Source: Phascolomyces articulosus (Eukaryota; Mucoromycota; Mucoromycetes; Mucorales; Lichtheimiaceae). From it: a stretch of DNA of 64,000 bases. Of the stretch, positions 45,902-59,233 are shown in pieces. The stretch spans positions 62,001-126,000 of the forward strand of contig JAIXMP010000032.1 of NCBI GenBank assembly GCA_025677815.1. The letters run 5' to 3'. Every line of letters starts with the position of its first letter. Position 1 is the first letter of the stretch. Made by a program: the position numbers and the translations under genes. The notes below the pieces were generated by a model. That model did no database searches. It saw nothing but the letters and a program-made list of their open reading frames with translations, and was not told the origin of the DNA.

Positions 45902-47746
45902 CCATGAGGCGACTATATACAAAATTAAATACTACTTGTTTTAATATAATGATGAGCATTCTCTCATTAGAGCTATATATTAAAACAATAATTCGCATAA
46001 TATAATATATGTAATATCCCATCAATAATTATAAAACTTAATTATCCTCCATCAATAAAATAACTTTTTTATTATCAAAGAATAATACAACCAGATCAAG
46101 TTACCAAAGAAGTATTCATGTTTGAAAGGGAAATGGAATAATATTCATGATGGTGATGATGACAATGAATTTGGAACAAAGAATATTATGATTGGATGAA
46201 GTGGGTATGAATAGTTCATATAAATGGTGATATACCGGACATCCATAAGTTTCTTGTCGTATAACAACATCCATAGCACAAAATTCTATTTTTATAATGT
46301 ATTTCAATCTAAATCATAGCATATATCATTGTGGATTAATTGCTTTGCTCTCTAATTACACTGTCAAAGCTCAGTAATAGGGAGAATCAATTGATCTAAA
46401 ACAAATGTCAATTATTATTTTATAAAAACAAAATATTTTGTTTGTGCACAGAGCTTTTTTCTTTAATTATTTGAGTCAATTATTGAATAACTTGTAAAAA
46501 GAAGAAGGCTATTCACTGTCAGTATCGTTTATTTTATAATTTTTTTATGAGGGAATGTGTTATTTATTATTGTTCTCGATTCACTAATGATAAAGCCAAT
46601 GATGTTCCAAAAGTCGAATAGTCAATGGCTTTAAAGGATCAAAGAAAATGGGAGAGAAATGATGTAATAATAACAAACAAAAAAAAAAGATAAATGGAAA
46701 CGGAATGTCAAGCTCTTAGTTCACCATGCTAACAATAAAAAGTTAAACATGGATCCGTCCCCCACAGGACGTAGACCTGACTTGACAGCATGGGGAAAAA
46801 GGAGTCTTACACTATTAACAGGCTTCCATATATCTCCCGCCAATATTCAAAAGCCCAAAGAATCTAACCTTCCATGGAAAGTTAATGATCAAATAATAGC
46901 TGAATCAGAAATCATTAGCGTGGGTACTAGTATAGGTGCTAACGAATCATCAAACAACTACTACTCATCAAACGTCTGTAGCGAACAGAAACGCGATTCC
47001 TCGGTTTGGGATGCAATTTGCAATCGAGCGAATAGAGACAACTTTCCCCTGAAAACAAGAAGACGGTACTAGGTTTTCTGGTAATTCATTGGAGCCATAT
47101 GGGGGAAACCACCGACACAGCTAGTAAAACAGAACAAATGTACTCACAGATCAGAACTAGACTCGGCTGATTATTGTACATGCCTGAATCACACAATGAT
47201 CTACCAAAAATGATAATAATAATAATATGCCAGCAAGGTTTTTTTTTAAGTGAAGAAGAAAAAAAAAAAGAAAAATAGAAAACCAGAAAGGACGAAAAAA
47301 AAATCGCCTTTTTGTAATTCTTCTTCCCTGTTGTGTAGACTGTTTTGTTGCGCAGTATATTTATCACTTGGATTATTCCTATGGTATTGTAAATGAAGTG
47401 AATGTCAAAAAGTTGACATTGTGATTGTAATGGAAACAACTACAAAGGTAAAAGTGACGCCTGCCTGACTGAATCTGATTCACTCAGTAACCAAGCATAT
47501 TTATTCATAGAAAAAAAATGAAGACCCCTCTATAAGATATTGTTAATTTACATCATGCTGGTTATGTGCAATATATACCAAGTTTGCCAACTTTTGGTAC
47601 TTGTAGTGCTCATTATAAAGAACATGAAAAAAAAAATACTAAAATGAGCCCTAAGATGCCACGCCTCTAGTAGTTTTTGGATCTTAAAAACTCGTTACTC
47701 TTTATTATTTTTGTTTTTTTATATAGATTTATATTTTATCCTAAAT
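45902..47746. other. Intergenic region, mostly non-coding
   Basis: AT-rich DNA between the MFS gene and the adenylation-enzyme pseudogene. It includes one open frame with non-repetitive composition, listed separately. No other gene, RNA gene or repeat end was recognised. Confidence 0.45.
46749..47072 (+). CDS. Hypothetical small protein
   Basis: An open frame of 107 codons starts MDPSPTGRRPDLTAWGKRS and has balanced composition, unlike the low-complexity frames around it. It contains a Trp-Gly-Lys-Arg motif near the start and a Ser/Asn-rich middle. I recognise no family. It could be a small gene, the first exon of a decayed one, or part of an old retroelement. Support is only its length and composition. 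Confidence 0.25.
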   Translation: MDPSPTGRRPDLTAWGKRSLTLLTGFHISPANIQKPKESNLPWKVNDQIIAESEIISVGTSIGANESSNNYYSSNVCSEQKRDSSVWDAICNRANRDNFPLKTRRRY

Positions 47747-48962
47747 ACTACAACTATGAGGAAATTTGGCATCGTATAATTGCTGAATGCCCTGATTAAA
47801 TAAGGTCATTACTTTTTTGAGTGAAACCGCACCTTCAATTATTCTCAGAAGTTTTTTATTGAGTGGAAGAATGTATATCATGCCAGGAATTGCTATAGCT
47901 TCATAATGCTTGGCACATTTGTTGACACATCCAACGGCTCCATGTACTAATTATTAGAAATTGATTTTATTAAAGAAGAAAAACGATATTCAAACTGTTA
48001 TTATATAAGGTTCGATATTATTTTTTTATAAATACATTTTTCAAGTTGCTTTTCACGTATGAATTATTTACTTTTAGTAATCATTTCTGTTGGAAAGTAG
48101 CTGATTGCTTTATCAACATCTAGTTCTACTAGTACCGGTGTAAGAAAAAGAGTTGTTTGTAAACTGTTCCTTTTCATATAGTTACAATGAATAATATGGT
48201 GATATAGTGTATGCTATATTATAAATGTATACTTATACCTATGTTCGACCTCAAAAACGAAAGTGCTTGCAGCAATAAAACATTGGTGGAATTTAAAGAG
48301 AGTCTTGGGCTGGAGCGTTGGATTGACTTCATTAACGTCTCAACAACCTTACGTAAGCGATTTAGTATTATGATTAATTACTTGAGGAAATTCTCTAGTA
48401 GATCCAGAAGTAGACAAATAAATAATAGTGTCTTTCGATGTAACTGTTTACTTCTGTCGCAGTTGCTTATTATAGCTGATGGGAGACGCATTACCAGAAC
48501 ATGGATGCGATACATAGTTTATCACATGAATTAAATCCTCGACATCAAAATCGTCCCAGATCTCGAAATCATCATTCGGATTACTATTATCACCACACTG
48601 TTGTTGAAGGGTAGTGACACACCGTTTAGCCCTTTTGCGATTCTCCTTGGAAGTAACTAAAAAGCTTGAACTTGTTTCCTTCAAAAGGTGAACGACTGTA
48701 TCACCTGAAAGACGTGAATCAAGGGAGAAAAAGGTAGTTCCAAGTTTCAAAGCAGCAAAAAATGTAAATGTTGTCTGCACCGATTTATCATTGAACACCG
48801 AAATGCATTTTGTATTGGTTGGAATAACAGAGGTTTTTCATACAGTAGATTCGCCAAATAAGTACTGATCTTGTTCACTTGACTGTACGTTAGGGATTTG
48901 AACGAGTGTAGTGATTGTTGGCAGTGGATAAATACTTTGTCGCTATATTGTGCTACAGTCAT
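47747..48962 (-). pseudogene. Broken paralogue of the adenylation enzyme
   Basis: Three remnants lie in the same order as in the intact gene at 35183-37543. The N-terminal part (from 48962) has KSLTYSQVNKISTYLANL, a one-base frameshift near 48830, then KCISVFNDKSVQTTFTFF and SSSFLVTSKENRKRAK. A fragment at about 48090-48180 reads PVLVELDVDKAISYF and keeps a GT donor where the intact gene has GC. The last exon (about 47747-47950) reads YEAIAIPGMIYILPLNKK. The catalytic core with the A3 loop is missing, and the A10 motif AKGA has become IEGA, losing the catalytic Lys. It is therefore inactive. It sits beside the second MFS copy, mirroring the first pair. Confidence 0.75.
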
Positions 48963-49959
48963 TTCAATGCTTCGAGAATAGAATTACAATATCTATAATC
49001 TGGGGTGACGTCGCCCATAGCTATTATTTTTTAATAAAACATCAAAGGTTTAAGAGAGGATAGTAGATAGAGACAGAAAAATAATAACATTACAGAACTT
49101 TTTGATGGGTATAGTTTAAATAATTCCATATTAATTTCAGCTCCATCTTTATTGCTAAACAATTTAGCAGAGAACTAAAGCTCTTCTATTGGAAAGTATG
49201 GTACCATCTGAGAAAAGTAGTACTACCTTAGTCGTCTTTGTATCAAATCCTCACTCCATCCGGATTTATGAAAATCCACTCGGTAATTCAGATATTTACT
49301 ATATCATAAATAAGAAGAATTGGACCTTTTTGAACCTTCTAACTGGATTTCCAGAGACTTTTTTGCGCCTGACGGAAAAATTTGACCTTGTGTCTGGCTA
49401 ATTGGATATTTACACCTACTAATGCATTTCTTTTTGCATATGAATTTAGCGTTTTTTAAGATTCTTGTTCTTTCTGCATGTACAAGCATGACGTCTTTTT
49501 TCCAGAATATGTAGTATCTTTTATGATACTTCACGAACAATTAATTGCCCTCGCATAACTTCGTATTTTTAGATACATAAAAACTACATTTTATAAAAAC
49601 AGTGTAAATTATTTCTTAAAAAAGGTGTCAACTCATTTTCGAATATCCTTTTTTAAAAAAAAAAAATGTTAATTACATGTTACAATCCAAGTATTATCTC
49701 TAATTACTCTTGCTTTATTTTGTCAGTAATTTTTTTTTTTGAATTGTTCTAAGGACAGAGGAACAACTGCCTTTAATCTCCCAAATAATCCATGTGGCAT
49801 CTTTTAATGCGAAATTTTTAAGTATAAAACAATATTGCTTGAGGATATGAAATTATATATATATATATATGCTATCAATGAAAGAAATATATTATATATA
49901 ATGATGATGGTGTTTTTTATATGTATTTAATCTTCATTCTACCGATCCGGTAGATATAG
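48963..49959. other. Intergenic region, no gene seen
   Basis: The former promoter region of the broken adenylation copy and the 3' flank of MFS copy 2. It includes a (TA)n run near 49855-49870. Short frames here (for example 49189-49401) show no recognisable motif. Confidence 0.45.
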
Positions 49960-52321
49960 TCATTTTTGCTGCTCCTCTTTTTTTTGTTGATATATACGAC
50001 ACTCTCTCCATTTTGGACCATACTTGATTAGAACCGGTATGATCAAGGTACTGATTGACATGCTTACGCCAAAAATAGTGAAGGTCCACCCTAGACCAAT
50101 ATGGTCAATACCAATTTCGACAGTAGCAACAGCTAATGCTCTATTATTTTAAAAACAGTGTTAATTCATCGCTGTCAAAAGTTATTACGTTTAAATTTGG
50201 ATTTTATTGATAACCTTCTATGACCCAGCGCCTGGTCTGGCTTATCGGTCGAGGCGGATCAGAAGGGAAGAAGAAAAAATAAAAAACCTTGTTGGGATTA
50301 TAAGTTATTACTGATATCATTAGATTTTTTATTACCTTAGTAAGCTTGCAACAAGTGTACTAGTTGCCATAATTGAGGCACAGCGATTAGGGATCAAATC
50401 GATTAATAAGCTATTGCCTCCATTGAATAGTGGGGCGTTACAGACACCTACTGTTTATTGTTACATTTTTAGATAATGATAATAATGATACAAATAAAAG
50501 CTGCAGTCAAATGTTTAAGCAATAGCTAGTAAGAAAGAAAAACATAGCTATACGTAATTGTATGTAAAAAAAAAAAAAGATAACTTATGTCTTACCGAGG
50601 AATTGAAAGGCGAGAGGGACTGAAAGATGAGCTCTAACATACAGTACCCATCCGTAAGAAATCATCACAAGTTGACCTATTGCAATTACGAAAACGATCC
50701 CATGCAAGCGAGTGCGATAAATAGGAAAATCAACAGGTATATTGCGTAATTTTTGGATTGTTTCTTTCGTCATCTGGTATTTTGAAGCTATATTTTTAAA
50801 ATATTGATCAAGCAGTCGACTACTAATAAATGATCCAACAATGGATCCAATGGCATAAGGTACGTAGCAAAGGCCAATTTGTAAAGTGTTAAGATTATAA
50901 ATAGTCGAAAAATGGGTGGGTGTTGTTGTCATAAAGAGTGCTATGCTCACTGATGAAAACCAGCCCATGGAAATAATGATGAGGAAAATATCAGGATGGC
51001 GCAAAAATAGTATTTGTTCCAAAAAGTTGGGACTTTGGTAACGATTAGAATATTTTTTGCTATTACTTTTGATTTCTAAACTTCCTGTCGGTGGTGAGGA
51101 AGGAGAATGACAAACTAGCTGCTTGTTTCGAGTTACCCACTTCATAACTGGTATATCACTTCTGTTACTATTATGTTTTAATGCAGCATTTCTATCTTGG
51201 TCAACATGCGATCTTAGAGTTTCGGGTAAGAAGAGTAAGATTGAAATCCAACTAACGGCACCTAGAATAAAAAGGATCCAAAAAATCCATCTATTTTTTT
51301 ATGTATTGCTAATGCTTTTAGTATCAGTCCAATGATTGATCTATCAGGAATATGTTGTAATCTTATTACCTCCACGAGAGTTGGTTCGAAATAACACCCC
51401 CAAAAATTGGACTGAGCGCCATGGAGATGCTCAATGTTGATGCAATGATATTATTATAGCTAGCGCGTCTTTAGTGTGGTGATGGCACAAGTAAAAATAA
51501 GTATTAAGAAAAGGTACCATCTTACAGTGAGAAAAAAAGACATATATTATTATATAATTTCACATACTCTGCTGATGTTGTAATGTCGGCAATTGTTCCA
51601 AAACCTAATATACGTATAAATGTATGTTTTTTTTCAGCTCATCATGATAGTATAAAGCGATGAATTTCTTCTATATGAAATGAGCATACCAATGACGTTA
51701 CACGAGCTTTCACTAAACGATTGTATCATGCGTAGGACCAAGAGACCTGAAAAACTGTTTATTATTGCTAAACCAGAACAAGTTCCAATAAATATAATGA
51801 AACTTATAAGATAGACGGGCCGGCGACCCCACATGTCAGCGACGGGTCCCCAAAAACACGGCGAAATCCCCTGGAAAACCATATACACCATTACTGTCAT
51901 ATTGACCAGTGAAACAGAGACATTAAAATCCTAAATTGAAAATTTTTTCATGATTACGTTTTAACAATAAAATGTTATATCCATAATAGGCATGATGTTT
52001 ACTATGTACGTACTTTGTTCATACCTTGCTAATAAGTGGAAGAGCAGGGTAATAAGACCGATTCGATAATGCGCTTACCAAACAAAAGGCTGAGACAATA
52101 AAAGTGATCAATACCTTTTCACGTTTAGAATACATTTTTGTTGCTGTATAATAATTGGGTGTATCTGTTTCTGAAAATCCCTCTTTCCTCTCCATCGGCT
52201 GCTGGTATTTAGTGTTATTTAATGGTGTTGAATTCTCCCGTTCATTGACATTGACATTTGAAATTGGTACTTCGTTGATATTATTATTACCACAGTGTTT
52301 ACTGCCTTCTTTCTGATTCAT
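49960..52321 (-). CDS. MFS transporter (DHA1 drug:H+ antiporter type), copy 2
   Basis: Spliced model: 52321-52025, 51930-51690, 51604-51568, 51468-51370, 51290-50596, 50450-50336, 50140-49960. It gives 554 residues. It has the same signatures as copy 1: GPVADMWGRRPVYL, LRMIQSFSESSCNVIG, ERASYNN...LSPIFGGVI, TTTPTHFSTIYNLNTLQIGL and LLIDLIPNRCASIMA. Exons 2, 3, 4, 6 and 7 are 241, 37, 99, 115 and 181 nt, exactly as in copy 1; only the N-terminal tail and the central loop exon differ. The last intron is longer than usual (195 nt) and carries a GC-rich patch. The reading frame is intact, so the transporter has survived while its neighbouring adenylation copy decayed. Confidence 0.85.
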
Positions 52322-55300
52322 TGTTTATAATTATATTGTAATAATGAGAAAGAAGAGAAATATTGTTTACTACTTTTGAAATTTCTTTTGGTTTTCCAAA
52401 AGTGAGACTACTTTTTATCAAATATTTGGATCAGCAACGAAGTTACTCTTATACATGTAGCGGCGCTGATTGTACATATTCATTATTTATAGTATATACT
52501 ATATGTATTCTTCAGTTATCTTTCAATCATACATGGAACTATATCCCTTAATAGACTCCAGGATACAGAATATGTAATAGTATGCATAGGTTGCATATCA
52601 TGAGTAAATATTGTCACAAACAAATAGATATCCTTCCTGGCGTTATTTTTAACAAGTATATCCTTTAAATTCAATCTCTCTCCAGTCTCCTAAAGTAACT
52701 CGTTACCAATGTCATATGTAAAATCAATTATTCGTCCAAATTAATATATACAAACTTTCATTCAACTTTTTTTTCAGTCTTTGAAATGCCTATATATAAA
52801 ATAACAAGTGTAGTAATGTATTGAATATACAGGAGTAGACATCACTCAGATTCCATAACCCAGCTTCTGGTATTTGTGTAACGTTAAGTCAATTCAGCGC
52901 GCCACCATTATTTGTTTGGCATGAATATGTGGGGGTTGGCTATAAGTATTCTACCATACATATCGGATATTGCCATTTTTTCAAACACTGCCCGAATTTT
53001 ACGAGCAATAATTTTTCTCCTTATTAAATCAATATTTGATTGAATTACTTTTATTTTAAACCATGGTAATTCTACAGAAATGAATATGTTCATTTCTAAA
53101 AGAATGAAAAATGACCATGTTTCCTTTATTAGTATACTCAAAAAAAAATGTTAATAAGAACAGTAATAATTGTAATTTTGCACTGATTTATTGCTCACTA
53201 CAACGGGTTTACAGACAAAAGATTACCTGCTGTTGTATAAAAATATGTTGCAGATCCATAGCGGTAATATTTTACCCCAATAATAATACACACGATCCAT
53301 GATGAAAATCCGAGTAGTACTATGATCACTCGATTATTTATATGGCATTAGAAAAAATGAACATAAAGGCAACAGTTACAAATAATGAAATACTCAAATA
53401 CTATCAGGAAATATAGGAATCGTGATGTTTACAGTACTTTATTTTTGAATAAAGAAATAGCAATTCACAATTTGTATTTAGATGATTACATTATATGCTA
53501 TGCACTACAGTTTTTTAGTCTTCATACATGATCTCTGAATTGCAGTTAACTTCTCTTCGATGTATACAGGAGAAGATATAGAGTTTATGGATTAATCTTA
53601 ACGAATCCGTCGTTTGTGGAAGATAACCTAGTCACATGGTATTTATTCTTGCATCTACTTGCAGAAAACTCTGGACCTATGTTAATTTTGGATCCACACT
53701 CTTTTTTTACACAAATAGAAAATTATCAGTTCTCCATAGTAGCAAGATATTGTCTTCCATGGTATACGTAATTCCAAATAAAGTATTGTTTATTTGACGG
53801 AACCACTCTAAAAATCTGTTACTCGAAATTAACTCCGGATAACCATATTCTTCTCGATAACCAAAATGGTCCATAGGATACTCGTTTTCTTTTTTGCGAT
53901 TCATAAAATAGTACCCCTAATACCCGTTTTCTTTTTTTTTATCCTTGTTATCTAAAGCACACATTTCATTAATAAGTATATAAAATACACCATAACATAT
54001 GATACACCGCCATCAAACTATATTATAATTCATTTTGAAGCGTTTGCCTTGAAATTCTGTTTCGATTCAGAATATCACCTACCTGTTATCCATTTTATTA
54101 TTTTAATTTTCTGGGTATCCGAAACCACCTCTTTTTCTTCACCTTGTGTTACTCATACTCACCCCCCTCCAACGCATTTATCTTGAAGATAACGTAATGT
54201 GGCGCTTTGTTTGTTACATTCAATTTCCAAATTGAGGCAGGATAAACTCTATATGACCTGGCGGTTTGTACGGACGTATTTTTTCCCCAGCCATAATGCA
54301 TACTCTCTACCATCCTATTTGTTTTTACCTTCTCCTTCTTATCTTCCATATTTCAATACAATCTTAAAACACTAATAAACTGCATGTTTTGTTCTTGTGA
54401 CTTTCACTCGTATTAAGACATGAGATATCTATTACTATTAAAGGCATGAACTACATCAATGAAACAAAAAAAAGCGATTATTATGTGATATAAAAATTGG
54501 ATCAGAGAAAAACAATATAGATGCAGACATACCTTAAAGATAAAAACCAATTTTTTTCTAAAAGTTCCATACACGCTTCCAACAAAAATTGAGTGGTATA
54601 CGATAATCATTAAGAACATAATAGTAAAGTAAAAGCACTATATAATAGTTAAAGCCATGACAAATTAGCCGATGCCTCTCTTTGGCGTTTCCATCTTTCT
54701 TGATTACGTTAAACATATATAAAAAATGAATAGAGCATAACTATCAAACCACCAAAGATTGTGTAAAGTACCCCAGGACCGAAAAGATTTTGTAAAGCAA
54801 TAACACAAAACTTTGAAGCTGCAATGAAATACACTATTTTTGAGTATATATATTAACATATGGAATTTCAATATCTAGGCCTTCAACTGATCTTGTTGAT
54901 TATGGACTACCCGACTTGTCAAGTTTGCCAAATCTCCAATTGCCACACTTTCTGAAATATTCTAATTCTATGGAAACATTAATTCGTGACCTTTCCAACA
55001 CTATCATAAAGCTTGTATATGGAACAAAAGAAATGGAGAAAAAAGTAGTAGAAACTCTCCAAAACACGACAATCGCCACTTCACTGAGTTCTTCGTCAGT
55101 ATCCACTCCACTTGTCTCTCCTTGCTTCAGTGTTACAATAAGCAGTAAATCCTTTCCTCTTTTCCCCTCTCATGAGTTAGGTGTGATGGGTTCTCTTTTT
55201 TTTTTTTATGTGACATATTCTATTTATTTTTTTCAACGTTCACACTCTTATTTTGAACTACTTGTCAAATCGGTAAAGTTATAAATGGTTTTTTTTTTCA

Positions 55301-56159
55301 TGAAAAGTAATTGTATACTCTACACAACGCCACTATGAAGAAATATTGGATGGTAAGAATTTCACTTGAAACTTTTTCTTCATCTATTCACATTTGCTGA
55401 TCATTTGATTCACTTGGATAAAAAACGTCGTGGATAGTAGTAATGGAGCAGTGAAGGTCAAAATAAAGGACAATCTGTCATGATTTGGATAATGGCACAT
55501 TATATTCAAAAGATACGTACCTCCTGGTATCCAAAAACCGTGAAGCCGCGCGTTTGTACAACAACTTCCTCTGTATCTATACTAATAATATCATATCCCA
55601 CGGATTGTTTTTTGGCGATCATTACTTGGTGGAATATTATAAGTAGAGATGTAAAAAAAAAAAAAAAAAAAAAAGTGAATTACGTATAAAATATAATCAT
55701 TTGAAAGATTGTACTCAACAATGTTTATCTTTTTGCTTACGACCCGTATACGAGCTTGATGATGGTGGTAAGGTCACGAATCAATGTTTCCACAGAATTA
55801 GAATATGGTAAAAACTGCAAACTTGACCAGCTGGGCAACTCATAATAACATGTTTAACTGAAGACCTAGATATAGATATTCCATATTGGTCAACTTATTA
55901 ATGAGATTACAAACAATAGGGATGGTAACTCGCCTCTTTTATAGTAACCCTATTCTTCCAAAAATAAAATGCTCATGAACAACCATATCCATAACTCATT
56001 ATAGTCATGAAATCCAAATGTCAAATAATGAGGGAATATTCATAAAAAAGCATCTATTTAAATTCTACACACTCCTTTTTTTTTGAATAAAAAAAAAAGC
56101 GTACAAAAAAAAAGATATATTACATATACAGAGATAGCTAATGGTTATTAATAATTTTT
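52322..56159. other. Long region (3.8 kb) with faint gene remnants
   Basis: It is mostly AT-rich non-coding DNA. Minus-strand frames at 53707-53904 and 54149-54349 and plus-strand stretches at 54880-55650 have non-repetitive composition but no recognisable domain. A run of more than twenty A residues lies at about 55651-55674. No complete gene is supported. Confidence 0.4.
54880..55640 (+). pseudogene. Possible decayed gene of unknown family
   Basis: After a tag acceptor at about 54879 an open stretch reads STDLVDYGLPDLSSLPNLQL and SMETLIRDLSNTIIKLVYG, with KEMEKKVVETLQ. A second stretch near 55490-55640 reads GTLYSKDTYLLVSKNREAAR and YTNNIISHGLFFGDHYLVEY. Both look like coding sequence rather than low-complexity noise, but no start, full splice model or family could be found. 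Poly(A) follows soon after the second stretch. It may be a gene relic or a gene whose other exons I failed to see. Confidence 0.25.
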
Positions 56160-59100
56160 TTATACAAGTTCTAAATCTACAAATCCTTTAAAAGAATCCA
56201 ATCGTGTCACACGTGCTTTGACCACTTGTCCCATATGTAAACTTGTTTTCAAATTCTGAACCCTTGCTCTCAAACCCAATTCCAAAATAGTGACTCGTGC
56301 AGATTCCATCGTACCTCCCAATTCGGATTTGGCTGTTCCACTGGGTAAATTTACCAAGCAGGTCCATTCCTTTTCTCTACCTTCTCCTTCTGCCATCAAT
56401 CGATTCATTAATTCAATGACCCAATATTGTAAACAATCTTGTTGTAAAAATGAAAGCTGTTTTTCTCTTGCTTCCATTCGTGGTAAAAGCATTTGATCCA
56501 ATCTTTCACGAGAAAATGGGGCAGGTTCTTTTAATAAATGTGCTTTGAGTTGCCAATGCGTAACCATGTCCAAATATCGACGTAAAGGAGAGGTGGCCTT
56601 GACATAGCCGTTGGGAATACCCATCAGGACATGGGGTAGACCGGCAGTCGTAGTGATGGAAGCTGGGGGTAAGATGGTCATATATTGAACGACATTGGCG
56701 AGTCCAATGGTGCCTGTTTTGGGATCACGATCGCTCATCATTTCTTGTCGTAGAGCAATATCAGAATTAGGTCCATTGTCATTATTGGTTAACCATGTTT
56801 GTGTTCGATGAGGGAGAATGATACCATGTTCCTGTGCATAATGGCTAGCAATACGACCACCCAAGATCATAGCTTCGGCCACCATTTTTTTAGCAGGGGA
56901 AGTACCAGAATTATCCAATCCAAATCGAATGGTAGGCAATGTGGTGCTGTACTTGGGTAGAGATCCTCTAGTAAAATGAATATCGGGTAATGCCAAAGGT
57001 TGTGGATTGAGTTCTATATAAGGGCTGGGTCGTACGAAATTGAGTGCACCATTTTGGAATCGAAATTCACAATGTTGTAATGTCAATTGAAATATATCCT
57101 TCAAATCTTGTTCACATTCCTTAGTGACAGTGGATGGTAATGGCTGTTGCTCTGATGGTGATTGTTGTGTAGGTTTTGGATGGATAAATTGAGTATCAAG
57201 ATTCACCAACGGTTCATATGGGATGGTATCTTTCGCAAAAGGTTTCAGAAATTGATCCACATCATTATAATACAATTTTTTAATATTCTTGATCAAACTC
57301 GGTTGGATTTTCCATGCCTGCACGCTTCCATCGTTCTTGTCTAATCTACAGCTAAATGTCAATGCGTATTGTGATCCAGTACTGTTGGTTTGTGCTGAAC
57401 TACCCAAACTGAATTTTTCTGATGCCAATTTATTCGGTAAGATAGGGTAATGTTGTTCTGGTAAATAAAGGGACTGCCCACGTTGTTCCATGACCTGCGC
57501 TAATGGATGTGTTGGAGGAATATAAGCGGATGGGTCCGCGATATGTACATGTAACCATGTATTTCCACCAGGAATCCGTTCAATCGATATACCATCATCA
57601 ATTTCTTTGGCTGCTGGATCATCAATCGTATACACAGGCATATCACCGAAGTCATGTCGAATTCTATCACATGGATCACGTGCATGGAATCCAGACCGAT
57701 CCAATTGACCTTGCAAAAATAAATTGGCATGCAATTCCATGGTATTGTCCATTTTTTTGGCTTTCTCTGACCAAACATAATCGTCCACCATATGATTGGC
57801 ATTTTGGACCAATGTGGCATTATCCCAAGCCGTAAACATACCGATTTGTTTCAAAAATTGCATGGCCAATCCTCGATCTACAAACAAGTGATCGTCATAA
57901 CATCCTAATGCTTTCAGAATGGTAGGTGCAAATATTTCGTGTGGTGTATGTATTCCTGTGGAAGGGGATTTGATCCAATCGGCAATAAAGTTGATATACT
58001 TTGCATCTGTGTTTTCTGGTCGCCACACAGACATATGTTCTTCCAGCAACTTCATAACCTTGCCTTGCTCTTGTGCTGGGAATAAATCGTTCAAGGATGC
58101 TTCTGAGAAAGTGCCCAACATGGGATCTGCATGTGTTTGATAAAATTCGACCTTTTTTTTGGCTCTGGCAAGAAAATCTGTAAATTCTGTACTATTGGAT
58201 CGTACAGATTCAATGACTTGGGAGATTTTTTTCATTTCATCATATTCACGCATCGTCCATAGTCCAGTCAAACGTACATTGGTGGTAGGAATGAAATGAA
58301 TATTGTCATTGGTCAAATATAAAAAGGTGGCATGCCGTTGTTCATCTGTGACGGAGGTGGAATCAAAAGCAAATTGGGTCAATGTTTCCAACGACACAGT
58401 CATATCGACTGACATCCCATCAAAAGGATCCAATGGATTGAGTTTCAAGTTCCCGTCAGTATTTAATTTTGGCAACTGATGAAAATGGCTGTACATTTTA
58501 TTAAATTGTTTGAGTCCTAATCCTTTACGTAGTTGTATCATGCGTTGATAATCCATTACACGACGAGTAAAGGATGCGACAGGATAGTTGTCAGGTAAAG
58601 ATTCAGCTAATGGATCAAATGGAAACTTGCTCAAACGTATATCATTTTGTACAAAATCGGGTACCACATGTTTAACGGTGGTGCTGTTGAATTCCCTGGT
58701 TTTGCCGTTTCGCAATAGGATCGTTAAAACTTGTCGTCCACCACTGGCTTTTCGCTGTCCAATCACCACGCCACTAAATTGTCCATTACTATAATATATT
58801 TTCGTGTTAGAAAATAAAATACTTTCAATCTATGGAGGTGTCGGCCCTCTTTTTACTTTAATAATAATAATAATAAAGGAACGTACTTGAAAATTTCAAC
58901 ATAGTCTCCCAAGTGTATAACAGGTCGCATAGCTCCCTGTCTATTCTTTATATCCTTTGCTTCTGAAACTGCTTCCAAATCACCGACAATGTCATTGGTT
59001 TCTTCGGTTGGAATGGTCTCCTCTTCCACTGCGGTGGTGGCATTGGTATACTGTGTTGATGGTACTTGTCTTGGTTTTGGCATGCTGTTGCCTATATGAC

Positions 59101-59233
59101 GCTTAGGAACTCCCTTTTGAATGGAGTTGGAGAGGGTGGATCGTGTATATTTCGTTCGAATGAATACATTGCTACGCGATGGAGCACAACGATAAAGCAC
59201 GATCGCACTACGTTGTGTTGAACGAGAAAGCAT
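56160..59233 (-). CDS. DSS1: Mitochondrial RNase II-type (RNB) 3'-5' exoribonuclease
   Basis: Spliced model: 59233-58887 and 58788-56160. It gives 991 residues. The N-terminus MLSRSTQRSAIVLYRCAPSR is Arg/Ser-rich without acids, a typical mitochondrial presequence; the ATG at 59233 is used because the longer frame opens only with TTG. A VIHLGDYVEIF...GVVIGQR segment resembles an N-terminal beta-barrel. The RNB domain contains MPVYTIDDPAAKEIDDGISI with the cluster of metal-binding Asp residues, HVHIADPSAYI, and further on SPLRRYLDMVTHWQL, the conserved SPxRRYxDxxxH motif. A C-terminal S1-like region follows. Relatives are yeast Dss1 and Neurospora CYT-4, which degrade RNA from the 3' end in mitochondria, Dss1 with the Suv3 helicase. 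Confident. Confidence 0.9.

Noticed and set aside
50215..50275. Possible tRNA gene in the GC-rich intron patch
   Set aside because: I could not find a B-box or a cloverleaf with a matching acceptor stem.
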